DNA of 64,000 nucleotides from Nitrobacter sp051535215 (GTDB lineage Bacteria > Pseudomonadota > Alphaproteobacteria > Rhizobiales > Xanthobacteraceae): positions 248,001 to 312,000 of the forward strand of contig NZ_JBPPLY010000001.1 of the NCBI RefSeq assembly GCF_051535215.1, in the 5' to 3' direction. Positions 9,161 through 19,066 of the stretch are shown piece after piece. The translations under genes and the position numbers were made by a program. Every line of letters begins with the position of its first letter. Positions within the stretch are counted from its first letter, which is position 1. Below the pieces are notes generated by a model. It was not told where the DNA came from and ran no database searches. It worked only from the letters and a program-made list of their open reading frames with translations.

Positions 9161-9418
9161 CACAACACCAACGCGTACGCGAACAAACAAAACACGATCT
9201 ACGGGAGTAAGTTCCCCGAACGGAGTTCAGGTTCAAGACAATATCTGGAATATGGTTCACACGCCCGGATTTGAAATGCTCCGTCGTCAGTTACCACGAA
9301 CATGTGACCGCAAGGCCATCGTTAACGGACGGGCTCCGCCCCTGCAAGCGACCCTGTTGCGGAATAATGCGCGACCGGCTTTAACGTCGGAACGGCTGGC
9401 TAACCCAACCTGCGGTGC

Positions 9419-10549
9419 ATGACCTCATTCCTGAAACGCACGGCAACGCGGCTGTGGTCGCGAAAGGTGGAAATGGGCCTCGGCGTCCGGGTCACGGCCG
9501 CGGCTTTCGCCGCGCTGGCGCTCGCGATCGCGCTGCACCTTCGGTTGCCGCTGTGGGCCGTGCTGACGGCCATCATCGTGACCCAGATGAGCGTCGGACG
9601 CTCATTGAAGGCGACGCGCGACTATCTCATCGGTACCATCGGCGGCGCTTTCTACGGCGGTGCGGTCGCGATCCTGATCCCGCATTCCGGCGAAAGCGCC
9701 CTGCTGGCCGTCTTGGTGCTGGCGGTTGCGCCATTGGCCTTTCTGGCCGCGATCAATCCGAGCCTGAACGTCGCGACCGTGACCGCGATCATCGTGCTGC
9801 TGCTGCCGACGATGGGGCAGATGTCGCCGCTCGAATCCGCGATCGACCGCATATTGGAGGTGACCGTCGGGGCCATCACGGGGCTATTGGTATCGTTTCT
9901 GGTGCTGCCGTCGCGCGCCTACGGGCAGATTCGCGTCAATGCTGCGCGCGTCTTGAACCTCCTTGCCGACGCTCTGCAGGAATTGCTCGCAGGCCTCACG
10001 CGCGGGCGCGACAATGACGCGCTTCACGCGCTCCAGGACGGAATAGGGCATGCCATCAGCGATCTGAACGCGATCGGGGCCGAGGCCGAACGCGAGCGTT
10101 CGGCCCGGCTGTCCCATGGGCCGGACACCGGGCCCCTGCTGCGAACCGTGTTGCGGTTGCGGCATGACGTCGTGATGATCGGGCGGGCCACGGTGACGCC
10201 GCTGCCGGCCAACCTCCAGTCGCGGCTGGCGCAGCCACTCGCGAGGCTCAGCGAGGCCATGACGAGTTATCTGAAGGCTTCTGCCGAGGCGTTGCGGCTT
10301 GACGCCGGAGCGCCCGCCTTTCTGCCGGTGCAGACGGCGCTGGAGGCCTATGCTGCGGAAGTCGCCGCGATGCGCCGCGAGGGGCTAACGCGCGGACTGC
10401 CGGGCGACATGACCGAGCGTTTTTTCGCGCTCGGCTTTTCGCTGGAGCAGATGCGGCAGAACCTCGGGGATCTCGAACGCCGTGTTTCCGAGTGGACCGA
10501 CCGGTCGGCATCGTCGAGCAAAAAGGCGGAGGACGCCGCGAAGGGATAG
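9419..10549 (+). CDS. FUSC-family inner-membrane transporter
   Basis: 376 aa. The N-terminal half (about residues 20-170) has five to six hydrophobic segments, including LPLWAVLTAIIVTQMSVGRS and a Pro/Gly pattern typical of the FUSC/aromatic acid exporter family. The C-terminal half is soluble and helical (residues 175-370). Relatives export aromatic or fusaric acids, but the substrate here cannot be told. It is shorter than AaeB-type proteins (~650 aa), lacking the second membrane block. It is convergent with gyrB, 27 bp apart. Confidence 0.82.
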   Translation: MTSFLKRTATRLWSRKVEMGLGVRVTAAAFAALALAIALHLRLPLWAVLTAIIVTQMSVGRSLKATRDYLIGTIGGAFYGGAVAILIPHSGESALLAVLVLAVAPLAFLAAINPSLNVATVTAIIVLLLPTMGQMSPLESAIDRILEVTVGAITGLLVSFLVLPSRAYGQIRVNAARVLNLLADALQELLAGLTRGRDNDALHALQDGIGHAISDLNAIGAEAERERSARLSHGPDTGPLLRTVLRLRHDVVMIGRATVTPLPANLQSRLAQPLARLSEAMTSYLKASAEALRLDAGAPAFLPVQTALEAYAAEVAAMRREGLTRGLPGDMTERFFALGFSLEQMRQNLGDLERRVSEWTDRSASSSKKAEDAAKG

Positions 10550-10576
10550 CGGGGCGCGATCGGGCGCGGTCCCGGT

Positions 10577-13018
10577 TTACACGTCCACGTTGGCGCTGAG
10601 CGAGTTGTCCTGAATGAATTCGCGGCGCGGTTCCACCACGTCGCCCATCAGCTTGGTGAAGATGTCGTCGGCTTCGTCGACTTCCTTGATCTTCACCTGC
10701 AGCAGCGACCGCTCGTTGGTGTCGAGCGTGGTTTCCCAGAGCTGGTCCGGATTCATCTCGCCGAGACCTTTGTAGCGTTGCAGCGCCACGCCCTTGCGCC
10801 CCGAGTCGGTGACCGCCTCGAACAGGCCGACCGGACCGTGAATCGCGGTCTCCGTGTCCTTGCGGCGCAGAAGACCGGGCCGCGGATAGGCTTCCTGCAG
10901 CGTCGCGGCGTATTCGTCGAGCTTGCGGGCATCGGCCGAGCCGAGCAGCGCATCGTCGATCATGGCGACGTCCTTGACGCCGCGCACGGTACGCTCGAAA
11001 AAGAAACCTTCGCCCTCGGTGAAACGTCCGCTCCAGCCGCGCTCGACCTCGTCGGCCAGCGCATCCAGCCGCCTGGCGATGTAGTCGGCGGCGGCGGTTG
11101 CGGTGGCGAGATCGCTGGTCACCTTCGGGTTAAGCACGCCGGCGATCGCGGCCTGCTCGATGACCTTACGGTTGTAGCGGCTGTGCAGATTGTTCAGCAC
11201 CGAGCGGATGACGCGGGCATCCTCCACGAGCGCCCGCAGATCGCGGCCGCTGCGATCCTCGCCGCTGGCCAGCTTGAACACGCAGTCGTCGAGCCCGGTC
11301 TCGATCAGGTAATCTTCCAGCGCGCGCTCGTCCTTCAGATACTGCTCGGACTTGCCGCGGGTCACCTTGTAGAGCGGCGGTTGCGCGATATAGAGGTGGC
11401 CGGCCTCGATCAGCGCCGGCATCTGGCGGAAAAAGAACGTCAGCAGCAGCGTGCGGATATGAGCGCCGTCGACGTCGGCGTCGGTCATCACGATGATCTT
11501 GTGATAGCGCAGCTTGGCGAGATCGAAATCCTCGCGGCCGATGCCGGTGCCGAGCGCGGTGATCAGCGTGCCGATCTGTTCCGACGAAAGCATCTTGTCG
11601 AAGCGCGCGCGCTCGACATTCAGGATCTTGCCGCGAAGCGGCAGGACGGCCTGGAATTCGCGGTTGCGGCCCTGTTTGGCGCTGCCGCCGGCGGAATCGC
11701 CCTCGACGATGAACAATTCCGACTTGGCCGGATCGCGTTCCTGGCAGTCGGCGAGCTTGCCCGGAAGTGAGGCGATGTCGAGCGCGCCCTTGCGTCGCGT
11801 CAGCTCGCGCGCCTTGCGCGCGGCTTCGCGGGCGGCCGCGGCTTCCACCACCTTGTTGACGATGAGTTTCGCTTCGGTCGGATGTTCCTCGAACCAGGCG
11901 GCGAGCGCCTCGTTGATGACGTTCTCGACCACCGGACGCACTTCCGAGGACACCAGCTTGTCCTTGGTCTGCGATGAGAATTTCGGGTCGGGCACCTTGA
12001 CGGACAGCACGGCGGTCAGGCCTTCGCGGCAGTCGTCGCCAGTCAGCGCGATCTTTTCCTTCCGGGCAATGGCGTCGGCATAGCCGTTGACCTGACGCGT
12101 CAGCGCGCCGCGGAAACCGGCGAGGTGCGTGCCGCCGTCGCGCTGCGGGATGTTGTTGGTGAAGCAGAGCACGTTTTCATGGTAGCTGTCGTTCCACCAC
12201 AGCGCTGCCTCGACATTGATGCCGTTCATGTCGGCGCGGATCATGATCGGATCCGGCACCATCGCCTTCTTGTTGCGGTCGAGATATTTGACGAACTCGA
12301 TGACTCCGCCGTCATACATCATCTGTTCGCGCTTCTCGACGGCATGACGCATGTCGGAGAGAACGATGTTGACGCCGGAGTTCAGGAACGCGAGTTCGCG
12401 CAGGCGGTGCTCCAGCGTGGCGAAATCGTATTCGACGCTGGTGAAAGTCTCGGTCGAGGCGAGAAACGTCACCTCGGTGCCGCGCTTGCCAACGGCGTCG
12501 CCGACGACTTTCAACGGCGCCACCGCGTCGCCGTGGGCGAATTCGATGAAGTGTTCCTTGCCGTCGCGCCAGACCCGCAATTTCAGGCTGCTCGACAGTG
12601 CGTTCACGACAGAGACGCCAACGCCGTGCAGTCCGCCGGAAACCTTGTAGGAATTCTGGTCGAACTTTCCGCCGGCGTGAAGCTGGGTCATGATGACCTC
12701 GGCTGCGGAAATGCCTTCGCCCTTGTGGATGCCGACGGGAATGCCGCGGCCGTCGTCGCGCACCGTCACCGAATTGTCGGCGTTGAGGATCACCTCCACC
12801 ATGGTGGCATGTCCCGCCAGCGCCTCGTCGATGGCGTTGTCGACGACTTCGTAGACCATGTGATGCAGGCCGGAGCCGTCGTCGGTGTCGCCGATATACA
12901 TGCCGGGCCGCTTGCGCACGGCATCGAGGCCCTTGAGAACCCGGATCGATTCCGCGCCGTATTCGACGGGCGCGGCAGGTTCGGTGGCGGCAAGTTGCTG
13001 CCGGGCAGGTTCGCTCAT
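10577..13018 (-). CDS. gyrB: DNA gyrase subunit B
   Basis: 813 aa, the usual alphaproteobacterial length. It forms A2B2 gyrase with GyrA and drives ATP-dependent negative supercoiling. It has an N-terminal GHKL ATPase (VDNAIDEALAGH, DDGRGIPVGIHK, GGLHGVGVSVVNAL), a transducer, then TOPRIM with FIVEGDSAGGSAKQGRNR and the acidic DADVDGAH. The C-terminal tail contains QRYKGLGEMNPDQLWETT. It is part of the dnaA-dnaN-recF-gyrB block. Confidence 0.98.
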   Translation of the reverse strand: MSEPARQQLAATEPAAPVEYGAESIRVLKGLDAVRKRPGMYIGDTDDGSGLHHMVYEVVDNAIDEALAGHATMVEVILNADNSVTVRDDGRGIPVGIHKGEGISAAEVIMTQLHAGGKFDQNSYKVSGGLHGVGVSVVNALSSSLKLRVWRDGKEHFIEFAHGDAVAPLKVVGDAVGKRGTEVTFLASTETFTSVEYDFATLEHRLRELAFLNSGVNIVLSDMRHAVEKREQMMYDGGVIEFVKYLDRNKKAMVPDPIMIRADMNGINVEAALWWNDSYHENVLCFTNNIPQRDGGTHLAGFRGALTRQVNGYADAIARKEKIALTGDDCREGLTAVLSVKVPDPKFSSQTKDKLVSSEVRPVVENVINEALAAWFEEHPTEAKLIVNKVVEAAAAREAARKARELTRRKGALDIASLPGKLADCQERDPAKSELFIVEGDSAGGSAKQGRNREFQAVLPLRGKILNVERARFDKMLSSEQIGTLITALGTGIGREDFDLAKLRYHKIIVMTDADVDGAHIRTLLLTFFFRQMPALIEAGHLYIAQPPLYKVTRGKSEQYLKDERALEDYLIETGLDDCVFKLASGEDRSGRDLRALVEDARVIRSVLNNLHSRYNRKVIEQAAIAGVLNPKVTSDLATATAAADYIARRLDALADEVERGWSGRFTEGEGFFFERTVRGVKDVAMIDDALLGSADARKLDEYAATLQEAYPRPGLLRRKDTETAIHGPVGLFEAVTDSGRKGVALQRYKGLGEMNPDQLWETTLDTNERSLLQVKIKEVDEADDIFTKLMGDVVEPRREFIQDNSLSANVDV

Positions 13019-13347
13019 GAAAGGCCTTCAGAAGGTGTCCCGAATCAGCGCGAATGATCGCGGCTGAGATGCTCTATTTCTGACATGAAAGCGGCACCGC
13101 GCCTAGCGCAAAGTGACCCCTTTCAAGCTATTGAATACATGTGATTTTTAGACGGTTTTTCAAGGGCGGGAACGGCCGATTCGCGAGGCCCGAAAAAGCG
13201 CGCTTCGGGTGATCGCGCAGGCGACTGGAAAACCGGATTTCGGTCTCGTTCGGGATGGATGCGCCGTCAATCCAGGTGCGCCGGCGGTGGTTGTTGCATC
13301 CCAGCGCCGTAGCGCCTACAAGCCCGCTTTCAGCGAGATCACAGACA
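13019..13347. other. Intergenic region between gyrB and the 68-aa gene
   Basis: 329 bp between two divergently transcribed genes. It must hold the gyrB promoter on the minus strand. I see a moderately AT-rich patch near 13130-13160 but no convincing paired -35/-10 hexamers, repeat or RNA gene. Confidence 0.5.
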
Positions 13348-13554
13348 ATGGCCCACAACTACGCGATCAACGATGACGTCCACCATCAGCTACAGGGTCC
13401 TCAGGGCCGCGCCGATGTGAAGGAGCGCAGTATCTATACCGTTGTCTCTCGCCTGCCGATCGAAGCCGATGGCCGCCCGCGCTACCGCATTAAGAGCAAG
13501 ACCGACAATATCGAGCGGGTGGTCACCGAGGAACAGATCAGCCGGCTGGGTTGA
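13348..13554 (+). CDS. Small conserved hypothetical protein (68 aa)
   Basis: 68 aa from the ATG at 13348, which begins MAHNYAINDDVHHQLQGPQG; the frame stays open upstream to 13255 but without a plausible start site. The composition is polar and charged with no membrane segment, and YTVVSRLPIEADGRPRYRIK looks like a small beta-rich fold. I recall similar short proteins beside gyrB/recF in related genomes but can assign no function. Confidence 0.65.
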   Translation: MAHNYAINDDVHHQLQGPQGRADVKERSIYTVVSRLPIEADGRPRYRIKSKTDNIERVVTEEQISRLG

Positions 13555-13660
13555 GCGCTTGCGTCTAGGCGTGGCACGTCAGTAAGCCTGCAAGGGCGCG
13601 GTCGGGGGCGCAAGCCTGATCGTGCAGTGGCGGGGCCTTGCTCTATGGTTTTAGCAACCG

Positions 13661-14815
13661 CTATCGTGACCGGCCTGCGATCTGCCCCGAGTGGACCTCG
13701 AAAATCTCGCTCCCAGCGCCAACATTTGCGAATGCGGCCGGGTCGGCTCCGCTCATCCAGACCTGGCCCCCGAGGCTCGCAAGCGCGCCGAACAGCGCGC
13801 CGCGGCGGTCGGGATCGAGGTGAGCGACGACCTCGTCGAGCAGCAGCAGCGGTACGATCCCCGTCATCTCGGCCACGAGACCCGCATGGGCCAGCACGAG
13901 TCCGATCAAAAGCGCCTTCTGCTCTCCGGTGGAGGCGTCCTTTGCCGGCATGTTCTTGGGCGCGTAGATCACGTCGAGATCGGTGAGGTGCGGACCATCG
14001 AGCGTGCGGCCGGCGGCCGCATCGCGGGCGCGATTGTCGCGCAGGATCGCGCGGTAGCGGTCCTCCACTGTCGTCGCAGGCTCGCTGAGCAGGGCGTTTT
14101 CCATCCAGCCGTCGAGCCCGATTCCGGCCGAGGGAAATGCGGAGTTCGCGCCGCGTGTCTCCAGCGCGGCTGCAAGGCGCGTCACGGTCTGCGCGCGCAT
14201 CGCCGCGACCGCGACGGCAAGCTCCGCGGTTTCTCGTTCGATGGCGTCGCACCAGTGGGCGTCGTAGTTGCGCGCTTCCAGAAGGCGGTTGCGCGAGCGC
14301 AGGCTGCGCTCCAGCGCCGAGACGCGGCTTGAATGATCGCTGTCGATCGCCAGCACCAGGCGGTCGAGGAAGCGCCGCCGTTCCGAGGCCGGCCCAGTGA
14401 ACAGGCCGTCCATTGAAGGCGTCAGCCATACCATGCGCAGATGATCGCCGAACGCCACCGCTGACGCGACAGGCTCGCGATCGATCCGATAGCGCCGGCC
14501 GCCCGATGCCGCATCGGCGTCCGGCGTCTCGACGCCGGTGCCGAGCGTTGCGAGACCGAGCGCGCCTTCCACCTCGGCCGAAACGGCCCAGGAGCCGTCG
14601 CCCCGGATGTCGGCGACGTCTTCGCGCGTGGCGCGCCGCAAGCCGCGTCCCGGCGACAGCAGCGATATGGCCTCCAGGCAATTGGTCTTGCCGGCGCCGT
14701 TGGGTCCGACCAGTACGATCACGTCTTCCCGCGTCTCAAACGCAGCCGCGCCGTAGTTGCGGAAGCGGGTGAGACTCAGTCGGCGGACACGGGACGGGAT
14801 CATGCGAGGTGTCAT
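13661..14815 (-). CDS. recF: DNA replication and repair protein RecF
   Basis: 384 aa SMC-like ATPase. It has Walker A LVGPNGAGKTNCLEAISLL near residues 33-51, a signature region near TGEQKALLIGLVLAHA, and Walker B PLLLLDEVVAHLDPDRR near residue 320. With RecO/RecR it loads RecA at gaps and stalled forks. The start is ambiguous: the ATG at 14815 or 14803 are both plausible, since conserved sequence begins at RVRRLSLTRFRNYG. It lies 129 bp downstream of dnaN. Confidence 0.96.
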   Translation of the reverse strand: MTPRMIPSRVRRLSLTRFRNYGAAAFETREDVIVLVGPNGAGKTNCLEAISLLSPGRGLRRATREDVADIRGDGSWAVSAEVEGALGLATLGTGVETPDADAASGGRRYRIDREPVASAVAFGDHLRMVWLTPSMDGLFTGPASERRRFLDRLVLAIDSDHSSRVSALERSLRSRNRLLEARNYDAHWCDAIERETAELAVAVAAMRAQTVTRLAAALETRGANSAFPSAGIGLDGWMENALLSEPATTVEDRYRAILRDNRARDAAAGRTLDGPHLTDLDVIYAPKNMPAKDASTGEQKALLIGLVLAHAGLVAEMTGIVPLLLLDEVVAHLDPDRRGALFGALASLGGQVWMSGADPAAFANVGAGSEIFEVHSGQIAGRSR

Positions 14816-14818
14816 ACG

Positions 14819-14908
14819 CGGGCTTGACCCGGGTATCCATCATCCATCCCCGAAGCGGGCACGGCAGATGGCCTGATTTCGGAACGATGGATTGCCGGGT
14901 CAAGCCCG
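14819..14908. repeat. REP-like inverted repeat between recF and dnaN
   Basis: Perfect 14-bp arms, CGGGCTTGACCCGG (14819-14832) and CCGGGTCAAGCCCG (14895-14908), flank about 62 bp. This tip sequence recurs as an extragenic palindrome in related rhizobial genomes. It would act as a strong hairpin in the dnaN-recF transcript. Confidence 0.85.
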
Positions 14909-14944
14909 GTAACGACTTCTGATGGGCAGATGGCTCGCCGTGAC

Positions 14945-16063
14945 CTATACCCGCATCGGCATCAGCACGTAGAGTGCGCCCTTGGAATCCTTGTCCTGCA
15001 CCAACGTCGGCGAGCCCGGATCGGCGAGCTTCAGCACTGCGGCCTCGCCCTCGATCTGCGCGGCAATGTCCAGCAGGTAGCGCGAATTGAAGCCGATATC
15101 GAGCGGTTCAGAAGCGTATTCGACCTCGAGTTCTTCGGTGGCGCTGCCGGAATCCGGATTGGTCACCGACAGGACGAGTTTGCCCGCCGACAGCGCCAGC
15201 TTCACCGCGCGCCCGCGCTCGCTGGAAATCGTCGAAACGCGATCGACCGCTGCCTCGAAATCCTTTTTGTCGACGACCAGTTCCTTGTCGTTGTTCTGCG
15301 GGATCACCCGGCCATAGTCCGGGAAGGTGCCGTCGATCAGCTTCGAGGTCAGCACGACGTTGCCGAGGGTAAAGCGGATCTTGCCTTGCGACAGTTCGAT
15401 CCCGATCTCGGCCTCGCTGTCCTCGATCAGCCGCTGCACCTCGCCGACGGTCTTGCGCGGGATGATGATGCCCGGCATTCCGGCCGCGCCTTTGGGCAAT
15501 GCGAGATCGACCTGGGCCAGGCGGTGGCCGTCGGTCGCGACGCCACGAAGCGTCGCGTTCTTGGCGCTGCCCGCGCTGTGGAGATAGATGCCGTTGAGAT
15601 AGTAGCGGGTCTCTTCGGTGGAAATCGCGAACTGGGTGCGATCGATCAGTCGCTTGATGTCGGCGGCCGCGAGCGTGAAGGAATGTGTCATCTCGCCGGT
15701 CGCGAGATCGGGAAAATCGTTTTCGGGCAGGGTCTGCAGCGTGAAGCGTGAACGTCCGGCGCGGATGGCCAGCACCGAACGGTCGCCGTCGCCTTCCAGC
15801 ACGATCTGCGCGCCGTCAGGCAGTTTGCGGACGATGTCGTAGAACATATGCGCCGGAACGGTTGTCGAACCGCCGGTTCCGGTTTCCGCAGCGAGAGTTT
15901 CGGTCACTTCGAGGTCGAGATCGGTGGCTTTCAGCGACAGCCTGGCGTTTTCGGCGCGGACCAGCACATTGCCCAGAATCGGGATCGTATTCCGCCGTTC
16001 GACCACCCGATGCACATGGCCCAGCGATTTCAGCAGTTGCGCACGTTCGACGGTGACCTTCAT
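14945..16063 (-). CDS. dnaN: DNA polymerase III beta sliding clamp
   Basis: 372 aa, the standard clamp length, three repeated clamp domains. It starts MKVTVERAQLLKSLGHVHRVV and ends in the typical VLMPMRV tail that forms part of the peptide-binding pocket. The central LIDRTQFAISTEETRYYLNG is a characteristic clamp motif. It forms a dimeric ring that tethers Pol III to DNA. It is 192 bp downstream of dnaA on the same strand. Confidence 0.98.
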   Translation of the reverse strand: MKVTVERAQLLKSLGHVHRVVERRNTIPILGNVLVRAENARLSLKATDLDLEVTETLAAETGTGGSTTVPAHMFYDIVRKLPDGAQIVLEGDGDRSVLAIRAGRSRFTLQTLPENDFPDLATGEMTHSFTLAAADIKRLIDRTQFAISTEETRYYLNGIYLHSAGSAKNATLRGVATDGHRLAQVDLALPKGAAGMPGIIIPRKTVGEVQRLIEDSEAEIGIELSQGKIRFTLGNVVLTSKLIDGTFPDYGRVIPQNNDKELVVDKKDFEAAVDRVSTISSERGRAVKLALSAGKLVLSVTNPDSGSATEELEVEYASEPLDIGFNSRYLLDIAAQIEGEAAVLKLADPGSPTLVQDKDSKGALYVLMPMRV

Positions 16064-16255
16064 TGCAGATCCGTCCGATCAGTTCACGTCCTGAAAATGC
16101 CGCGGACAACCACAGCACGTAAACCCGAGTTCAAGGCCGATTTGCTTAAATCTGGCGGGACCGCAAGGTGACGCGGAAGCGCGCCCGGCGCAAGCCTTGG
16201 CTTGCCCGGGTTTTGGCTTTTTCCCATATTTTGGCGGAAATTCTCCCGCCGTGCC

Positions 16256-17683
16256 TTATTCCTGAAGCTGGCGTTTCAGCAGTTCGACCTCGTCGGACAG
16301 GGTCGTGTCCTTTGACACCAGCGCCTCGATCTTGCGCACGGCATGCAGCACGGTGGTGTGGTCGCGGCCCCCGAAACGGCGTCCGATCTCCGGCAGCGAA
16401 CGCAAAGTTAGTGTCTTCGCCAGATACATCGCCACCTGCCGCGGCCGCACCACGTTGGCGGTGCGGCGTGAGGACAGAAGGTCAGACCGGCTGACATTGT
16501 ACTGCCGGGCGACCACGCGCTGGATGTCCTCGATCTTGATCCGTCTCGGCTCCTGCGGACGGATCAGGTCGCGGACCTCGCGTTCCGCCATCTCCAGCGT
16601 CACCGGCTGGGCGTTGAGCTTGCTGTGCGCCAGCAGGCGGTTGATCGCGCCTTCGAGGTCGCGGCCATTATGCGTGATCGCCTTGGCGAGATAATCGAGC
16701 ACCGGCTCCGGCACGTCGAAACTCGCATGATGAACCCGCGCGGCGTCGACGCGCGATTTCAGGATGCCGAGCCGCAGTTCTTCGCCGAGCGAGCCCATTT
16801 CGACCACGAGGCCCCCGGCGAGGCGGGAGCGCACGCGATCGTCAAGACTTTCCAGGTCGGACGGCGGCCGATCGGCTGCGATCACGACCTGACGGCCGGC
16901 ATCGATCAGCGCGTTCAACGTGTGGCAGAACTCGGCCTGGGTCGATTTGCCTTGCAGGAACTGCAAGTCGTCAATCACCAGGACGTCGATGCCGCGAAGC
17001 GCTTCCTTGAACGCGAGCGCGGTCTGCGTCTTGAGCGCGGCGACGAAGCCGTACATGAACTTCTCGGCGGTCAGATAGAGCACCTTGCGCTCGGTACCGG
17101 CGTTGCCGGCCCAGGTGACGGCTTGCAACAGATGAGTTTTGCCGAGGCCGACTCCGGCGTGAATGTAGAGCGGATTGAACATGACGCTGTCGCCGCGCCG
17201 TCCCTCCGCTACCTGGCGCGCCGCGGCATGGGCGAGCGTGTTTGAGCGGCCGGTGACGAAGCTTGCGAACGTCAGCCGCGGATCGAGCGGCGAACCGCCG
17301 AGGGCGTCGTGATTGGCTGATGCCGGCACGGTCGCAACCGTCTTCAATTCGACGCTGGCGCGACCGTTGCTTTGATCAGCATGGCGCTGATCGGCTGTCG
17401 GCATCTCTTTGGCAGGCGCGGCGCAGCGCAGGGCCGAGCGCACCATCAGGTCGATTCGGCTAACATCCGGCAGTTCGGCCTGCCAGCATGCGAGAACACG
17501 CTCGGCGTAATGCGCCTGAATCCAGCTCTTCAGGAACCTGGTCGGCACCGACAGACGGACGCTTTCCCCGTGTACGCTCTCCAGATCCATCCTCGCGAAC
17601 CAGCTCGAATAGATGTCCTCTCCGACGGTCGTGCGCAATCGGCCCTTCACCCGCGACCAGCGCTCCTGTTCCATATCTGACAT
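16256..17683 (-). CDS. dnaA: Chromosomal replication initiator DnaA
   Basis: 475 aa. Domain I is at the N-terminus (EQERWSRVKGRLRTTVGED), followed by a short linker. The AAA+ domain III has Walker A AGVGLGKTHLLQAVTWA and Walker B DVLVIDDLQFLQGKSTQ. Domain IV carries the DnaA-box-binding helix FGGRDHTTVLHAVRKIE. It unwinds the origin with ATP. The start at 17683 follows a purine-rich stretch (AAAAAAAATG context) with a weak ribosome site. It is divergent from the large gene-free region that contains a DnaA box. Confidence 0.98.
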   Translation of the reverse strand: MSDMEQERWSRVKGRLRTTVGEDIYSSWFARMDLESVHGESVRLSVPTRFLKSWIQAHYAERVLACWQAELPDVSRIDLMVRSALRCAAPAKEMPTADQRHADQSNGRASVELKTVATVPASANHDALGGSPLDPRLTFASFVTGRSNTLAHAAARQVAEGRRGDSVMFNPLYIHAGVGLGKTHLLQAVTWAGNAGTERKVLYLTAEKFMYGFVAALKTQTALAFKEALRGIDVLVIDDLQFLQGKSTQAEFCHTLNALIDAGRQVVIAADRPPSDLESLDDRVRSRLAGGLVVEMGSLGEELRLGILKSRVDAARVHHASFDVPEPVLDYLAKAITHNGRDLEGAINRLLAHSKLNAQPVTLEMAEREVRDLIRPQEPRRIKIEDIQRVVARQYNVSRSDLLSSRRTANVVRPRQVAMYLAKTLTLRSLPEIGRRFGGRDHTTVLHAVRKIEALVSKDTTLSDEVELLKRQLQE

Positions 17684-18980
17684 TTTTTTTGGTTACTTTT
17701 CTGATTGAATAAGGTTGCGATGCGACCGCTCCTCATGTGAAGCGTCGCGCGTCTCGTCTTGTTCCTCCGGCGTGTCTCGTTTCAGCCACGGCCGATCGTT
17801 CGGCCGAGTACCGCAAGCGGGTTCAGATGGCGGGAAACGAAACGAACGCGAGGTCAGCAGCGACTGGACAGGCCCGGAGGCTGCGTGGGAGAGCGCAGCA
17901 AAGCGGTCGCGCTCGTGAGAATATCAGCGAAATAATTCAATGAATGAAATCCGGTGGTGTTGTTTTTGTTTGACATAAACCCCCTCCTCGCTGCGATGGA
18001 CCGCGCCGAGATGTCCTCTTACATCTATTTTAAAACTAGTCTGCGATACGCCGACGTCAGGTCGGGACCGCTACGCGCACTCTAACTCACCAGTTCAACC
18101 CGTCCGCGTTCTGCGGATATGCGGCTTGGCCTGAGCGTATCTCTCCTGTTTGACAGCGTTGGAAGTCACGCTGCGATTGAGAAATTTCGACACAGAACAT
18201 CCGTTCTCATGTTGCTATGAGTTGCCATTCGCTATCACATGGAAAGCTTCGCTAACGTGCATATCGCCGCCGATATGTGCGCCTACCCAAGGTTCTCTAA
18301 TCCGCACTGTGTGAAGAGCCGTGAGTGCCGCGAGCCACCAAAGAAATACACGACACCCCAATTCTCGCAACGGCTTTCACGTCGCGGCTGCGTCGCACAA
18401 ATCGAATGTGTCTCAGCGATGCGGTGCGCGCGCAATTACTGCGGCAGCAACGTTTTGAATCTTCGCGCGGAATCGATGTCGTCGCGCAGTGTTACAAATT
18501 CGCATCGCGGTCCAAAATATTTTAAGAGGCCGTAAAACGAGGGGATGTGCCGGTTCGTTTTGGAAGTGCTTCATTACACTATGTGGATAAGTGATTAGCG
18601 AAGCGCATTTTTTTCTGGCTGTTTTTGAGGGTAACCCGTGCAGGCTGTGTTCCCGCGATCGCCGCGCCCGCGGTTATATGCGCGTGGAAGCATTGGATAT
18701 GCCAGCGGCGTGTTGGTGCGATCGGCCTTGGCAGGAGTGTCGGTCGGCGGAACGCGCCTTGAAGGCTCGCATGGTTTGGTCTCAGGCGGTATGAAACTCA
18801 ATCATCGTTGAATTGCCATGCATGCTTCGTGCCGAATACTCGGCGTCATGAACCATGACGCCGATCAAAAGTGTGTCATCGGCGTGAATGTGCCGGAAAG
18901 GCGAGGCGGCTGTGACGCATCGAACCCCTTGCTCGTCGCGTGTTCCGGGTTGACCAAAAATATCCTGCGACGAGCGCGCA
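17684..18980. other. 1.3-kb gene-free region between dnaA and rpsT
   Basis: No reading frame in this stretch has a convincing coding pattern. It holds the dnaA promoter, AT-richer patches (for example near 18030 and 18530) and one perfect DnaA box near its far end. It may include the replication origin or part of the dnaA control region. In many alphaproteobacteria the mapped origin lies elsewhere (hemE/parAB side), so origin function is only a possibility. Confidence 0.5.
18582..18590 (-). promoter_or_regulatory. Perfect DnaA box
   Basis: TGTGGATAA on the plus strand, i.e. TTATCCACA on the minus strand, the consensus high-affinity DnaA site. It is the only exact match I could find between dnaA and rpsT. 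It lies about 0.9 kb upstream of dnaA. Confidence 0.75.
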
Positions 18981-19012
18981 AAAAAAGGCCCGGCAACTTG
19001 CCGGGCCTTTTG
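18981..19012 (-). terminator. Intrinsic terminator of rpsT
   Basis: On the minus strand, AAAAGGCCCGGCA/TGCCGGGCCTTTT-type arms form a strong GC hairpin with a short loop. It is followed by a run of seven T, 55 bp past the rpsT stop. This is the clearest factor-independent terminator in the window. Confidence 0.93.
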
Positions 19013-19066
19013 CCGAAACGCTTTTGACCGAACTGAGGCTTGCTGACGTACAGCCTCAGGATCAGA

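Noticed and set aside
10778..11770. 330-aa plus-strand open frame in gyrB
   Set aside because: Antisense to the gyrB C-terminal half, low-complexity Asp/Arg/His composition, no domain.
13128..13358. 76-aa minus-strand frame between gyrB and the 68-aa gene
   Set aside because: It overlaps the start of the 68-aa gene in antisense and has no recognisable pattern.
14819..14908. Intrinsic terminator between dnaN and recF
   Set aside because: The 14-bp arms are strong but the loop is about 62 bp and no T-run follows, so it fits an extragenic palindrome better than a terminator.
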